32,052 nucleotides of DNA from Candidatus Faecimonas gallistercoris (GCA_018712565.1 DVGU01000032.1:1-32052); one strand, 5' to 3'. Shown: positions 7,806 through 17,963, counted from the stretch's first letter. A program made the numbers and translations. Notes: a model not told the origin generated them from the letters alone.

Positions 7806-8460
7806 ATAATTCACCTCTTATATTCGCTAATTCTTTATCAATTTCCTGTTCACGAAGTTGTAATTGTTGTTTTTCTGCTAGTAATGACTGTTGAAGTGCT
7901 AGTAACTTATCCCTTTCTTCCTGGGTTTGTTTTTCTCCTGGTTTTTCTACTAGTTTATTTATTTCTTCTTGATTATCTATTGTTTGTGTTACTTCTTCAG
8001 GAATTTGTAATCCCTCTTCTGTTACTTTTATTCCTAAGAATGATAATTGTTCAGATAATTGGATTTGTCTACGAGGTCCATAACCTTTTATTTCTGGTAT
8101 TTCTTTCCAATGATTATTTAGTTCTTGTAATGTAAAGATTCCTTCTCTATATAATATGGAATATAATTCTCTTTTCAATCCTAAATCCTCTAATAAGACT
8201 TTTCCTTCTTCTTTTAATTGTTCTCTTTTTACTTCTTTATCACTTTCTTCATTTTTTATTTTATATCCCATCTGATGTAAGAATGTACTTATTTCTTTTA
8301 ATCCTTTTTTACCAAGTTGTCTTAATTTTGTTAAATCCTCATAATCAATTTTTAATAAATCTTCTACTGTTTCTATTCCATGATTTAATAATCTTCCTTT
8401 TGTATAATTACTAATATCTAATTCTTTGATTAATGTTTGTAAAAATTCTTGTTCTTTCAT
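7783..8460 (-). CDS. Protein with two RNA-polymerase alpha-CTD-like domains and a C-terminal coiled coil
   Basis: The 225-aa product contains a region (about 11-68) that closely follows the C-terminal domain of RNA polymerase alpha. It has LDIS at the start of helix 1, then GIETVEDLL, then LRQLGKKGLKEI, matching the helix-hairpin-helix NLGKKSLTEI of the E. coli subunit. A second, more divergent copy spans about 88-146 (LGLKRELYSIL, GIFTLQEL, IKGYGPRRQIQLSEQL). Residues about 176-222 form a Gln/Glu/Leu-rich coiled coil. The position of the DNA-contacting E. coli Arg265 is a Tyr here. The gene lies 14 bases after the OB-fold membrane protein and overlaps the microprotein. It lacks the alpha N-terminal assembly domain, so it is not RpoA. 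A nucleic-acid or RNA-polymerase-associated role is inference. Confidence 0.8.
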   Translation of the reverse strand: MKEQEFLQTLIKELDISNYTKGRLLNHGIETVEDLLKIDYEDLTKLRQLGKKGLKEISTFLHQMGYKIKNEESDKEVKREQLKEEGKVLLEDLGLKRELYSILYREGIFTLQELNNHWKEIPEIKGYGPRRQIQLSEQLSFLGIKVTEEGLQIPEEVTQTIDNQEEINKLVEKPGEKQTQEERDKLLALQQSLLAEKQQLQLREQEIDKELANIRGELFETRKRK

Positions 8461-8474
8461 AATTAACTTCCTTT

Positions 8475-9149
8475 CTATCTAATAATGCAACTATTCATTT
8501 TTACTGAGTTTGTATTATTTTTTGTTGCGGTTGTAAAGTTTTCTATTGTACCTAGTACTGTTACTTCCATTCCTTTTTCTAAATCATTTAAGTTTTCATC
8601 TTCTGCCATAGAACAGTTTACTTTTAATGTATAAATCTTATCTGGATCTTTGTAACGTAATATTAATTTATTATCTTTTATTTTATAAATTGTACCTGTC
8701 ATTTTTACAAATTGTCCTGCAAATTTTTTGGCTGTTTTTTCTGGGTTATTTCTAAATTCAATTGCTAAATCTAAGGTTGATATTTCGGTTGCTTGATCAG
8801 AATATTTCATGGTCCAGAAACCTAACTTTGTATCACGTCTTCCTTTTTCTTGATGATATTTTATTACTTTATAACCTAGTCCATAAAATACCTGAGTACC
8901 TCCATCATCATAGGTTTTAGTACGAATTGCAAAATATGGCCCTTTATCATATTTGGTTACCATTACTATATCAGTTGCAATCATAATGACTAAGGCTATT
9001 ATAATTATTATGATAATATTTCCAAGGGATTTTTTATCATCTTCTATGGCATCCTCATAGTCTGTATCACTTATTTCATAATTATTATAATCCATATCAT
9101 CATATTCTTCTGTAATTATTTCATTATTTCTATTTTTATTTAGTAACAT
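8475..9149 (-). CDS. Single-pass membrane protein with C-terminal OB-fold-like domain
   Basis: The 224-aa product has an acidic Asp/Tyr-rich N-terminus (about 1-42), one membrane helix rich in Ile (about 43-66), then a domain with KGPYFAIRTKTYDDGG and GLGYKVIKYHQ. I have the impression of having seen that stretch in other Bacillota membrane proteins of unknown function. The C-terminal 90 residues (FVKMTGTIYKIKDNKLILRY to GMEVTVLGTI) look like an OB-fold of the tRNA_anti-like type. A clear AAAGGAGG precedes the ATG. It is the first gene of a three-gene operon with the alpha-CTD-like protein and the microprotein, driven by the promoter at 9233-9261. Function unknown; the OB-fold would probably face outside or bind a ligand near the membrane. 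Confidence 0.8.
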   Translation of the reverse strand: MLLNKNRNNEIITEEYDDMDYNNYEISDTDYEDAIEDDKKSLGNIIIIIIIALVIMIATDIVMVTKYDKGPYFAIRTKTYDDGGTQVFYGLGYKVIKYHQEKGRRDTKLGFWTMKYSDQATEISTLDLAIEFRNNPEKTAKKFAGQFVKMTGTIYKIKDNKLILRYKDPDKIYTLKVNCSMAEDENLNDLEKGMEVTVLGTIENFTTATKNNTNSVKMNSCIIR

Positions 9150-9232
9150 ATGATGCCTCCTTTACTAATAGCTTTCTTTTTAGTAGGTTGGGTATTTTTA
9201 ATACTTCTTTTATCTTCGATTGATTAAGGCAT

Positions 9233-9261
9233 ATTATACCATAAACTCTATTTCTTGTAAA
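9233..9261 (-). promoter_or_regulatory. Promoter of the OB-fold/alpha-CTD operon
   Basis: The minus strand shows TTTACA (9256-9261), a 17-base spacer and TATAAT (9233-9238), preceded by TGG as an extended -10. The predicted leader to the ATG at 9149 is about 75 bases; no riboswitch-like fold was recognised in it. Confidence 0.8.
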
Positions 9262-9262
9262 G

Positions 9263-11287
<2,025 letters not shown>

Positions 11288-11294
11288 TTAAAAT

Positions 11295-11355
11295 ATAAAA
11301 AAAAGAAAGATTAGTTTACACTATATATTTTTTTAAACTTGTTTTATCTTTCTTT
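11295..11355 (-). terminator. Intrinsic terminator of the ABC exporter operon
   Basis: A long imperfect hairpin pairs AAAGAAAGAT (11302-11311) with ATCTTTCTTT (11346-11355), plus inner pairs AGTTTA (11313-11318) / TAAACT (11334-11339). Eight T residues follow on the minus strand. It begins 6 bases past the stop at 11362. Confidence 0.8.
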
Positions 11356-11361
11356 ATCTTG

Positions 11362-13065
11362 TCATTTAAATAATCTTTGATAATATCTATTTTCTACTAA
11401 TAATTTTTTGTGTTTTCCAATTCCTTTTACTTTTCCTTTGTCAATTACAATTAAATTATCTGCTGCTTTCATCAAATCACTTTTATGGGTAATAATTACT
11501 ACGGTATGATCTTTCTTTAAGTCTTTTGAAACCTTAATAATATGTTTTGTTGTATTAGGGTCTAAGGCAGATGTTACTTCATCAAATAATAAAATTTCTG
11601 CTTTAGATAATAAGGTTCTAGCCATAGAAATTAATTGTTTTTGTCCACCAGATATGTTCGTAGCATCTTCACTTAAAATAGTATTATATCCTTTGGGTAA
11701 ACTCATGATAAAATCATGGATTCCTACTCTTTTACAAGCATTTATTTGATTAGAAGTGTTTTTGTCTACTAAAGATAAATTATCTTTAATACTCATATTA
11801 AAAATGAAGGGTTTTTGGGTTGCAATAGAAATATTAGATGGGTATACTTTGCTACCATAATCATAAATATCTATACCATCTATATAAATATGTCCAGAAT
11901 TTATTTTATATAATCTTAAAAGAAGTCTAAAAATAGTACTTTTTCCACTACCACTTTCTCCTACGATGGCTGTAATTTTATTGGGTTCTATTTCAAAACT
12001 TACTTTATCAAGACTAATATTATTTTCATATTTAAATGTTACTTTGTCAAAAATAATATCTCCACCAATATTGTCTTCTAAATTGTTACCAAATTCTAAC
12101 ATGTTTTTATTATGATAATTTATTACTTTTGAAAGTCTATCTATTCTGACTGAACTATCACAAACTTTATTAACTTTTTCAAAGAAATCAAAATTTTCTC
12201 TTTCTATTTGGTCAATATAAGTAATAATTAATACTAAATCTCCTACTGTCATTGTTCCATTCATAATATGATGAATGGCTATGATATAAGCAATAAATTT
12301 GGAGATAGTAATAATAACTGGATATATTACTTTAGATAAGTCCCAGTATTTTCTTTTTAAGAAGTATTGCTTGGTCCAACTTCTTTTATATATATCTAAA
12401 TAGTTATTTAATTTTTCTTTCATATCAAAGGCTTTTATTTCACGTGAGGCATCTAACATTTGCTCATATAATGAAGTTATTCTATCTTGATTTCTTCTTT
12501 GTCCCATAAAGTAATAGTCTTTTTTCTTTTGACCTTTTGCAAGCATTATTTGATAAATCATATTAAAAACTAAAACAATTAAGCCAATCTCTAAATTATA
12601 GAAAAGAAGAATGAATATGGACATCATATCTGTAACAACATGGGCAAGAGCATCTATCATTCTATCTGTAAACATGCACACATTCATAACGTCATTAGTA
12701 ACAGTATTATCTAAATATGACTTAGGTAGTCTCTTGGTGAAGTCTTCATCATAATGGGCTACTTTTGTTGCTATTATGGAATGTAATTTATTATAGACAT
12801 AGTCTGTATTTTTTGCATAGACAATAAAGTTTAAATGATGACAGATAAGATATATTAAATAGTTGATTGCTAAAAGAATAATACTTGTGAATGTATCCTT
12901 ATATAAACCTAGTGTGGCATAATCTATTATTTTGGCAGCAAAGATAGGAGTAATAGCAAATGTTAAACATCTTAAGATTGCTGTTATAAATAGAAGTATT
13001 AAATACTTTTTATTGTCAGCACCTAATTTAAAATAACTTTTACATATCTTAAAATATCTACTCAT
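11362..13065 (-). CDS. ABC exporter half-transporter, subunit 2
   Basis: The protein (about 567 aa) has an N-terminal six-helix exporter-type membrane domain (to about residue 315) fused to an ATPase domain. That domain has Walker A GESGSGKST, Q-loop TQKPF, signature ISGGQKQLISMARTLL, Walker B ILLFDEVTSALD and the switch His in IITHKSD. All catalytic residues are present. A TTG at 13104 opens the frame further, but the ATG at 13065 is preferred: AAAGGAGG lies about 11 bases upstream, and ATGAGTAG overlaps the stop of the upstream subunit. The partner gene at 13058-14800 is a paralogue, so a heterodimeric exporter (MdlAB/BmrCD type) is expected. The substrate cannot be read from sequence; peptides, lipids and drugs are all possible. 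Confidence 0.93.
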   Translation of the reverse strand: MSRYFKICKSYFKLGADNKKYLILLFITAILRCLTFAITPIFAAKIIDYATLGLYKDTFTSIILLAINYLIYLICHHLNFIVYAKNTDYVYNKLHSIIATKVAHYDEDFTKRLPKSYLDNTVTNDVMNVCMFTDRMIDALAHVVTDMMSIFILLFYNLEIGLIVLVFNMIYQIMLAKGQKKKDYYFMGQRRNQDRITSLYEQMLDASREIKAFDMKEKLNNYLDIYKRSWTKQYFLKRKYWDLSKVIYPVIITISKFIAYIIAIHHIMNGTMTVGDLVLIITYIDQIERENFDFFEKVNKVCDSSVRIDRLSKVINYHNKNMLEFGNNLEDNIGGDIIFDKVTFKYENNISLDKVSFEIEPNKITAIVGESGSGKSTIFRLLLRLYKINSGHIYIDGIDIYDYGSKVYPSNISIATQKPFIFNMSIKDNLSLVDKNTSNQINACKRVGIHDFIMSLPKGYNTILSEDATNISGGQKQLISMARTLLSKAEILLFDEVTSALDPNTTKHIIKVSKDLKKDHTVVIITHKSDLMKAADNLIVIDKGKVKGIGKHKKLLVENRYYQRLFK

Positions 13066-14800
13066 AGTTAAATATACCTCCTTTACTTGGAGATTTTCTA
13101 GCAATTAATTCTTTATAATATTTATTATTTTCTGCTAAATCTTTATGTGTTCCTACTCCTACAATTTTTCCTTCTTTTAATACTATTAAATTGTCAGACT
13201 TTTTCATTAATTCTTTCTTATGGGTAATAACTAATATTGTATGATCTTTTTTTAAGTCTTGTAAAACTTTTTCTACTTTTAGAGCAGAATCAGAGTCCAG
13301 TGATGATGTCACTTCATCAAAAAGTAATACTTCTGAAGTAGTTAAAAGGGTTCTTGCGATTGATATTAATTGTTTTTGTCCTCCACTTATATTCTTGGCA
13401 TCTTCTCTTAATATGGTGTCATACCCTTTTGGTAGGCTCATAATAAAGTCATGAATCCCTACTCTTTTACACATTTCTATTTGTTTTTTTCTATCTCTGT
13501 CTACTAAATCAAAATTTGCTTTTATAGAAAGATTAAATACAAATGGTCTTTGGTTAACGATGGAAATATTACTTTTATATACTTCTTTTGCATAAGAATA
13601 AATATCTTTGTCATCCATGGTTATATTACCACTATCTGGTTTATAAAGTCTTAATAATAAATTAAATATGGTTGTTTTACCACTACCAGTGTGACCTACT
13701 ATAGCTGTTATTTTATGTGGCTTGGCTATAAAGTTAATATCTTTTAGAATTGGTTTGTTATCATATGAAAAAGAAATATGGTTAAATTTAATAACTCCAT
13801 CTATTACGTCATTAAAATAATTACCACTTGAAATCGTATATGGTTTATAATCAAGGATAGATTGTACTCTATTTACTGCTACATTTACTTCTCTAATTGC
13901 TGAAGTTGTAGTAATTAGTGCTCTAATGGATTTGTATAAAGAATCAAAATAACCTATGATTAAGACTACTATATCTACAGTAATTTCTCTTTTTACTAAT
14001 AAAAGAAGACATAAGAAATAGATTAATATTTTAAAGCCATAAGTTAAAAAATTAACGTCATTATCTCTTACAATTATATATTTTCTTTTTTTGTTATAAG
14101 CTCTACTCCACTCTTTATTTATTTTCTTTAACTTATCTTCTAATGACTCTATAATTCCAAAGCTTTTAACCTCACTAGATCCTTTTGTAACTTGAGAAAA
14201 TAAAACTCTATACTTATCAACATTACTTTTTTGCTTTCTATAATATATATCAGCTTTTCTATCAGTATAATTTCTAATAAAGATATAGAAAAATGTGAAA
14301 ACGACGAATGGTATTGCTATTAAATAGTTGCAATTAATAATAATTATAACTAAGATAAGGCATTCTATCACACTCATAATTAATTCTGATATTCTATCAC
14401 ACATATCACCTATATCCATCACATTACCATTTACACTATTTAATAACTTTCCTTTATTGATACGTTTTGTAAAGTTATCATCTACTACACTTACTTTATC
14501 AAATATTTTTTGTTGTAGATGAATAAAACAGTAATGATTATTTTTACCATAATATTTATGATTTATATAAAAGAATAGGACTCTAAAAAAATAAGCAATT
14601 ATCAAAAATACTAGACTTAAATAAGTCATAGGATAATTTTTTAATGTAATATATTTAATAATTAGAGAAGCAGCTAGGGGTATTAATAGATTCGCTCCTT
14701 TATAGAGAAATGCTGTTATTAACATCATGATGAAGTATTTTTTATTCATTTGTGCTAATTTAAAATATTCTCTTATAAAACGATAATACTCCCTAATCAT
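13058..14800 (-). CDS. ABC exporter half-transporter, subunit 1
   Basis: The protein (about 580 aa) has the same build as its neighbour: six membrane helices, then an ATPase domain with Walker A GHTGSGKTT, Q-loop NQRPF, signature ISGGQKQLISIARTLL, Walker B VLLFDEVTSSLD and switch His in VITHKKE. The two ATPase domains share long nearly identical stretches (for example KRVGIHDFIMSLPKGY in both), which points to duplication or gene conversion. The ATG at 14800 has AGGAG 8 bases upstream; a GTG at 14809 would overlap the ribosome-binding site and is rejected. It is the first gene of the operon and no dedicated substrate gene is adjacent. A clear promoter was not found in the 70 bases upstream. 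Confidence 0.93.
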   Translation of the reverse strand: MIREYYRFIREYFKLAQMNKKYFIMMLITAFLYKGANLLIPLAASLIIKYITLKNYPMTYLSLVFLIIAYFFRVLFFYINHKYYGKNNHYCFIHLQQKIFDKVSVVDDNFTKRINKGKLLNSVNGNVMDIGDMCDRISELIMSVIECLILVIIIINCNYLIAIPFVVFTFFYIFIRNYTDRKADIYYRKQKSNVDKYRVLFSQVTKGSSEVKSFGIIESLEDKLKKINKEWSRAYNKKRKYIIVRDNDVNFLTYGFKILIYFLCLLLLVKREITVDIVVLIIGYFDSLYKSIRALITTTSAIREVNVAVNRVQSILDYKPYTISSGNYFNDVIDGVIKFNHISFSYDNKPILKDINFIAKPHKITAIVGHTGSGKTTIFNLLLRLYKPDSGNITMDDKDIYSYAKEVYKSNISIVNQRPFVFNLSIKANFDLVDRDRKKQIEMCKRVGIHDFIMSLPKGYDTILREDAKNISGGQKQLISIARTLLTTSEVLLFDEVTSSLDSDSALKVEKVLQDLKKDHTILVITHKKELMKKSDNLIVLKEGKIVGVGTHKDLAENNKYYKELIARKSPSKGGIFNYE

Positions 14801-14868
14801 TACTACCACTCCTACTTTATTAAAAGTTTAACATACTCTTTATTTATTAACAATGTTTTTTGGGGATT

Positions 14869-14892
14869 AAAAAAGAACCCCTCGGTTCTTTT
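14869..14892 (-). terminator. Intrinsic terminator of the Bax-inhibitor-1 family gene
   Basis: A 9-bp perfect stem AAAAGAACC (14871-14879) / GGTTCTTTT (14884-14892) with a CCTC loop is followed by T residues on the minus strand. It overlaps the stop codon of the gene at 14891. Confidence 0.85.
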
Positions 14893-15538
14893 AATCGTTT
14901 CTTTTCCCAAATAATTGCAATAGTCGGATAAATAAGTTAATGAAATCTAGATATAATTGAAAGGCTCCATAAACAGCTGCTTTTTCTTCTCCTACATATG
15001 CTGCTAGATGTTTTACTTTATTTACATCATAAGCAATATAGCCTACAAATACTAGTACTCCTATAATAGCTAAACCGGTATCCATTGCTGCACTTTTAAA
15101 TATGAACATGTTTAATAGACTACCAATTAAAATACCAATTAAACCTATAAAAATAATAGTACCTAATTTGGTTAAATCTTTTTTTGTTGTATAACCATAG
15201 AATGCTAATAAACCAAATATAATTGCACTAATTATGAAAATGCTTAATAAAGATCCCATTTGAAATGCAACAAAAATAGTTGAGAATGTAATTCCTGTTA
15301 AAACGGAATATACAATATATAAAATCTTTGTTGTTAATGGATTCATCTTTTGGAGTCTAAGTCCTAATACAAAAGCAATTACAATCTCTATAATAGCAAT
15401 TGGAAATATTCCTATAGATAGTACTTGTAGCATCATTAACTCATTCATTGATAAAGCATAACCACTTGCAAATGTAATTAATAGGCCAATAAATAACCAT
15501 GTAAACATTTTGGGATATAATTCTGTATTTTCTTTCAT
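14891..15538 (-). CDS. Bax inhibitor-1 / YccA-family membrane protein
   Basis: The 215-aa protein has seven hydrophobic helices and the family's C-terminal signature: a helix ending in AYDVNKVK, then AVYGAFQLYLDFINLFIRLL and the basic tail FGKRND. Known members include B. subtilis YetJ, a pH-sensitive calcium leak channel, and E. coli YccA, an FtsH modulator. Asp residues in the last two helices (AYD and YLD) are in the expected places. The gene stands alone between its own promoter region, which carries an inverted repeat (15553-15572), and a terminator. The AGGAGAG ribosome-binding site is good. Confidence 0.93.
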   Translation of the reverse strand: MKENTELYPKMFTWLFIGLLITFASGYALSMNELMMLQVLSIGIFPIAIIEIVIAFVLGLRLQKMNPLTTKILYIVYSVLTGITFSTIFVAFQMGSLLSIFIISAIIFGLLAFYGYTTKKDLTKLGTIIFIGLIGILIGSLLNMFIFKSAAMDTGLAIIGVLVFVGYIAYDVNKVKHLAAYVGEEKAAVYGAFQLYLDFINLFIRLLQLFGKRND

Positions 15539-15552
15539 TTTCTCTCCTCTTT

Positions 15553-15582
15553 ATATAGTAACTTATGTTACTATGTTTAGTA
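15553..15582 (-). promoter_or_regulatory. -10 box and inverted repeat upstream of the Bax-inhibitor-1 gene
   Basis: TATACT on the minus strand (15577-15582) fits a -10 box. Directly downstream, ATAGTAAC (15553-15560) and GTTACTAT (15565-15572) form a perfect 8-bp inverted repeat with a 4-base spacer, covering the expected transcription start. It could be an operator for a dimeric repressor or a leader hairpin. Confidence 0.5.
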
Positions 15583-15663
15583 TAACATATTCTTATAGAT
15601 AAATACAAATGATATGATTTTTTAGTCTTTTATCATATTCTTTATATAATTTATTGTGCTTAT

Positions 15664-16587
15664 TTATCTTTTGTAACTTTTTATAGATGGAGCGTCTTCG
15701 AATTTTCCTTGATAATCAATTAATTGTAAATATTGTTTGTATAGTGCTATTTTTAACAAGTCATACCTATCACGGTCTTGCTTTGTTTTGGTATTAGTTA
15801 TTTCTATTTCATCTTCCACCTCGCTATTTTTAATAACGGAGATTTCCCATGGTTCAAATATATTATAATATTGATTTTTTTCTATAATACTGTTGTAACA
15901 TAAATCAATAATATGATTTTCTTCTCTTCCATAGGTATAAGTATGATAATAATAAGTGTTTAAAAAATCAGCTTGACAAATTGAAGTAATAGAATATAAA
16001 TCGGGAAATATTTTTGACATATAATAGGCATGATTATGACAGTGGCATGGTAATTTAGTAATATCCATATATGACATCATCTTTTCATTTTCTCTAAAAA
16101 AATATGAGGCCAATTCAAATTCTAACTTTCCATATTCTTTACTTACTATTGTAAAAATATTTTTTCCATTAAAACTAATATCTTCTATCACTTTAGAATT
16201 TATTAATTTTTTTATTTCTTCTTTATTATGATTTGGATTAGGTAAATTTCCTAATATGAACATGGCATCTTGTATTTCTGCTCTCATATTATAGCCATTT
16301 TCTTGTAGAGTCTTAAAAAATATTTCACTATATTGAGGAGTATATCCATATTTATATTGTAGCATTTTTGCTTTTTCATAGGGTGCTAGATTATCATTCA
16401 TTATTTTAGGATCATGAATAATATTTTGTAATTTTTTTATTACTAAATCATATTTTTCATCTTCAATATTCATTCCATTGATATCAATTATTTGTAGTAA
16501 TTGATCACAAACATCTATTCCTATAGCATTGTTTTCATTTAAAATACTTAGTCTATTTTTTATTTTGGATAATAGGTCTTCTGTCAT
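15664..16587 (-). CDS. Uncharacterised 307-aa protein with possible Cys-His-Asp triad
   Basis: I do not recognise a named family. The protein is soluble, with an N-terminal helical part (about 1-135) and a C-terminal globular part. The order of conserved-looking residues in the second part suggests a papain/transglutaminase-like fold. A Cys-rich turn with CHCHNHAYYMSKIF (Cys181, Cys183, His186) starts a helix. Then comes a strand with His215 in YYYHTYTYG, and a strand with Asp228 in HIIDLCYN. This is inference from spacing only. The C-terminus ends basic (IKSYKR). A possible promoter (16696-16724) lies about 110 bases upstream, beyond a 7-bp inverted repeat (16673-16692). The upstream region also contains a decayed transposon fragment, so the gene may be a lineage-specific insertion. 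Confidence 0.75.
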   Translation of the reverse strand: MTEDLLSKIKNRLSILNENNAIGIDVCDQLLQIIDINGMNIEDEKYDLVIKKLQNIIHDPKIMNDNLAPYEKAKMLQYKYGYTPQYSEIFFKTLQENGYNMRAEIQDAMFILGNLPNPNHNKEEIKKLINSKVIEDISFNGKNIFTIVSKEYGKLEFELASYFFRENEKMMSYMDITKLPCHCHNHAYYMSKIFPDLYSITSICQADFLNTYYYHTYTYGREENHIIDLCYNSIIEKNQYYNIFEPWEISVIKNSEVEDEIEITNTKTKQDRDRYDLLKIALYKQYLQLIDYQGKFEDAPSIKSYKR

Positions 16588-16672
16588 TTTTTCACGCCTC
16601 TTTTTTTATTTTAGTTGGTATATATCTATTGCAACTTTCTTTTATAAAAATTAATTTCCATAACATTTCCAG

Positions 16673-16724
16673 TAGTTATTGGTTTATAACTATCTATTTT
16701 AACAGAACAAAAGAATTAAGTAAA
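16673..16724 (-). promoter_or_regulatory. Candidate promoter and inverted repeat for the 307-aa gene
   Basis: On the minus strand TTTACT (16719-16724) is followed after 17 bases by TAAAAT (16696-16701), then by the inverted repeat TAGTTAT (16686-16692 reading down) with 7-bp arms at 16673-16679 and 16686-16692. The match to consensus is moderate. Confidence 0.35.
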
Positions 16725-16747
16725 TAATTTCTTTGGTGATATACCTA

Positions 16748-16923
16748 GACTCTTGCCTTATATTCTAAGAATCGGCATATTTCAGAAATAATTACATTTT
16801 TAAGTATTTAGATAGTTTTTTCTCTTCTATCATGCTCTTTGCATTTAAGTCTTCTGTTACTATGAGATCATTTTCTACTACTAGTTTCTTTGCTATTGGA
16901 TGGATTAAATATTGTCTTGCATT
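16748..16923 (-). pseudogene. Decayed TnpB (IS200/IS605 OrfB) fragment
   Basis: The 449-base gap between 16588 and 17036 holds a remnant. The minus strand from 16923 encodes residues ending in KLVVENDLIVTEDLNAKSM and then EEKKLSKYLK, which matches the TnpB core in which ENDLIVIEDLNVKGM precedes a short NHKLAKS-type linker. After a one-base frameshift the reading continues as CRFLEYKARV, matching the family's LEYKAKW block. Only about 60 residues survive, with no start, no zinc finger and no flanking transposon end seen. It is an old, inactive insertion scar. Confidence 0.7.
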
Positions 16924-16984
16924 CTTTCACTGTTGCTAGAGAATTGTCAACTTCTTTTTTATAAAAGCAAATTTCTTATAAATT

Positions 16985-17008
16985 AAAAAGCTAGAAAGCT
17001 AGCTTTTT
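16985..17008 (-). terminator. Intrinsic terminator of the pcrA/nucleotidyltransferase operon
   Basis: A 10-bp stem AAAAAGCTAG (16985-16994) / CTAGCTTTTT (16999-17008) with an AAAG loop is flanked by T-rich sequence on the minus strand. It lies about 30 bases past the stop codon at 17037. The run of T on the plus strand means it could work in both directions. Confidence 0.8.
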
Positions 17009-17036
17009 TTCTTTATATATTTTTATATCTATTAAT

Positions 17037-17948
17037 CTAGTTGTTTTCCCATAGGTTAGATGGGTATTTTTTTGTTTTTACTAACTTGCTTATTGCATCT
17101 TTTACATTTTGAGTATCTTCTTTATATGTTATTCCATACCAAGTAGCCTTAGTTGTAATTACATCTATTTCTTTTTTTCCTGATTTGATGCAGTAATCTA
17201 GAATTGATGGTATTTGATATTCCACTGTGGATAAATCTTCTTGATTTTCTTTTAAAAACTCTTTAAATTTATCCATTAAAATATCAAAAACATCGGGTGT
17301 AAATAATAATAGATTCATAGATACAATTGTTTCTTCTGATATTTCTATTTGTTTATTTTCTCCCTCTGGTTGTGCCATTATTTTTTCGTTAATTCGTTCT
17401 ACACTGCATTCGGTTACTTGTTGTAGTTTATTGTTTTCTAACTTACAGACTCCTCTTTTTGCTGATCCATTAGGACTTAGGGTGTTTGTTACTTTGTATC
17501 CAACCATCGCATAGTGATCTTTAGGTATATTGTCTAAGTATTTACTTGCTTTTTCATAAGCATCATAGCCATAAAAATCATCAGCATTTACTACTGCGAA
17601 TGGTTCTTTTATTTTGTCCTTGGCACAAAGTATCGCATGCGCTGTTCCTAATGGTTTTTTCCTTTTTTCTAATTTCTTTTGATATTCATCGGGTACTAAG
17701 TTGTTATTTTGAAATACATATTCTGTTTTTATATAGGGTTCTATTCTTTTACCAATTGTTGTTTTAAAGGTTTCATAAATTTCTTCTTTAATTACAAATA
17801 CAACTTTAGTAAAACCTGCTTTTTTCGCATCATATATTGAATAATCAATTATAAATTCTCCACTAGGTCCAAATGGCTCTATTTGTTTTAAACCTCCAAA
17901 ACGACTTCCCATTCCAGCTGCCATTATTAATAATGTTTTATCTTTCAT
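17037..17948 (-). CDS. Sugar-phosphate nucleotidyltransferase, tandem copy 1
   Basis: The 303-aa NTP-transferase family protein is expected to join a nucleoside triphosphate and a sugar-1-phosphate (or similar phosphate) to give an NDP-sugar. The N-terminal Rossmann-like nucleotide-binding loop reads MAAGMGSRFGGLKQIEPFGP. The substrate-side motifs KKPLGTAHAILCA and VNADDFYGYDAY follow, and the metal-binding Asp is in NADD. The protein is much shorter than LicC/GlmU fusions and has no left-handed helix repeats. It is the last gene of a pcrA operon, 15 bases after a paralogue with near-identical N-terminal half. AGGAGAG lies about 10 bases before the ATG. The exact sugar cannot be read. A role in cell-surface glycan or teichoic-acid precursor supply is plausible. 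Confidence 0.88.
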   Translation of the reverse strand: MKDKTLLIMAAGMGSRFGGLKQIEPFGPSGEFIIDYSIYDAKKAGFTKVVFVIKEEIYETFKTTIGKRIEPYIKTEYVFQNNNLVPDEYQKKLEKRKKPLGTAHAILCAKDKIKEPFAVVNADDFYGYDAYEKASKYLDNIPKDHYAMVGYKVTNTLSPNGSAKRGVCKLENNKLQQVTECSVERINEKIMAQPEGENKQIEISEETIVSMNLLLFTPDVFDILMDKFKEFLKENQEDLSTVEYQIPSILDYCIKSGKKEIDVITTKATWYGITYKEDTQNVKDAISKLVKTKKYPSNLWENN

Positions 17949-17963
17949 TTAGGAATCTCTCCT

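Noticed and set aside
7658..8135. Hydrophobic plus-strand frames opposite the alpha-CTD-like gene
   Set aside because: The Leu/Phe-rich pattern arises from the antisense of a Glu/Lys/Gln coiled coil; not genes.
9150..9233. Possible riboswitch in the 75-base leader of the OB-fold operon
   Set aside because: No conserved aptamer motif or terminator/antiterminator pair could be seen.
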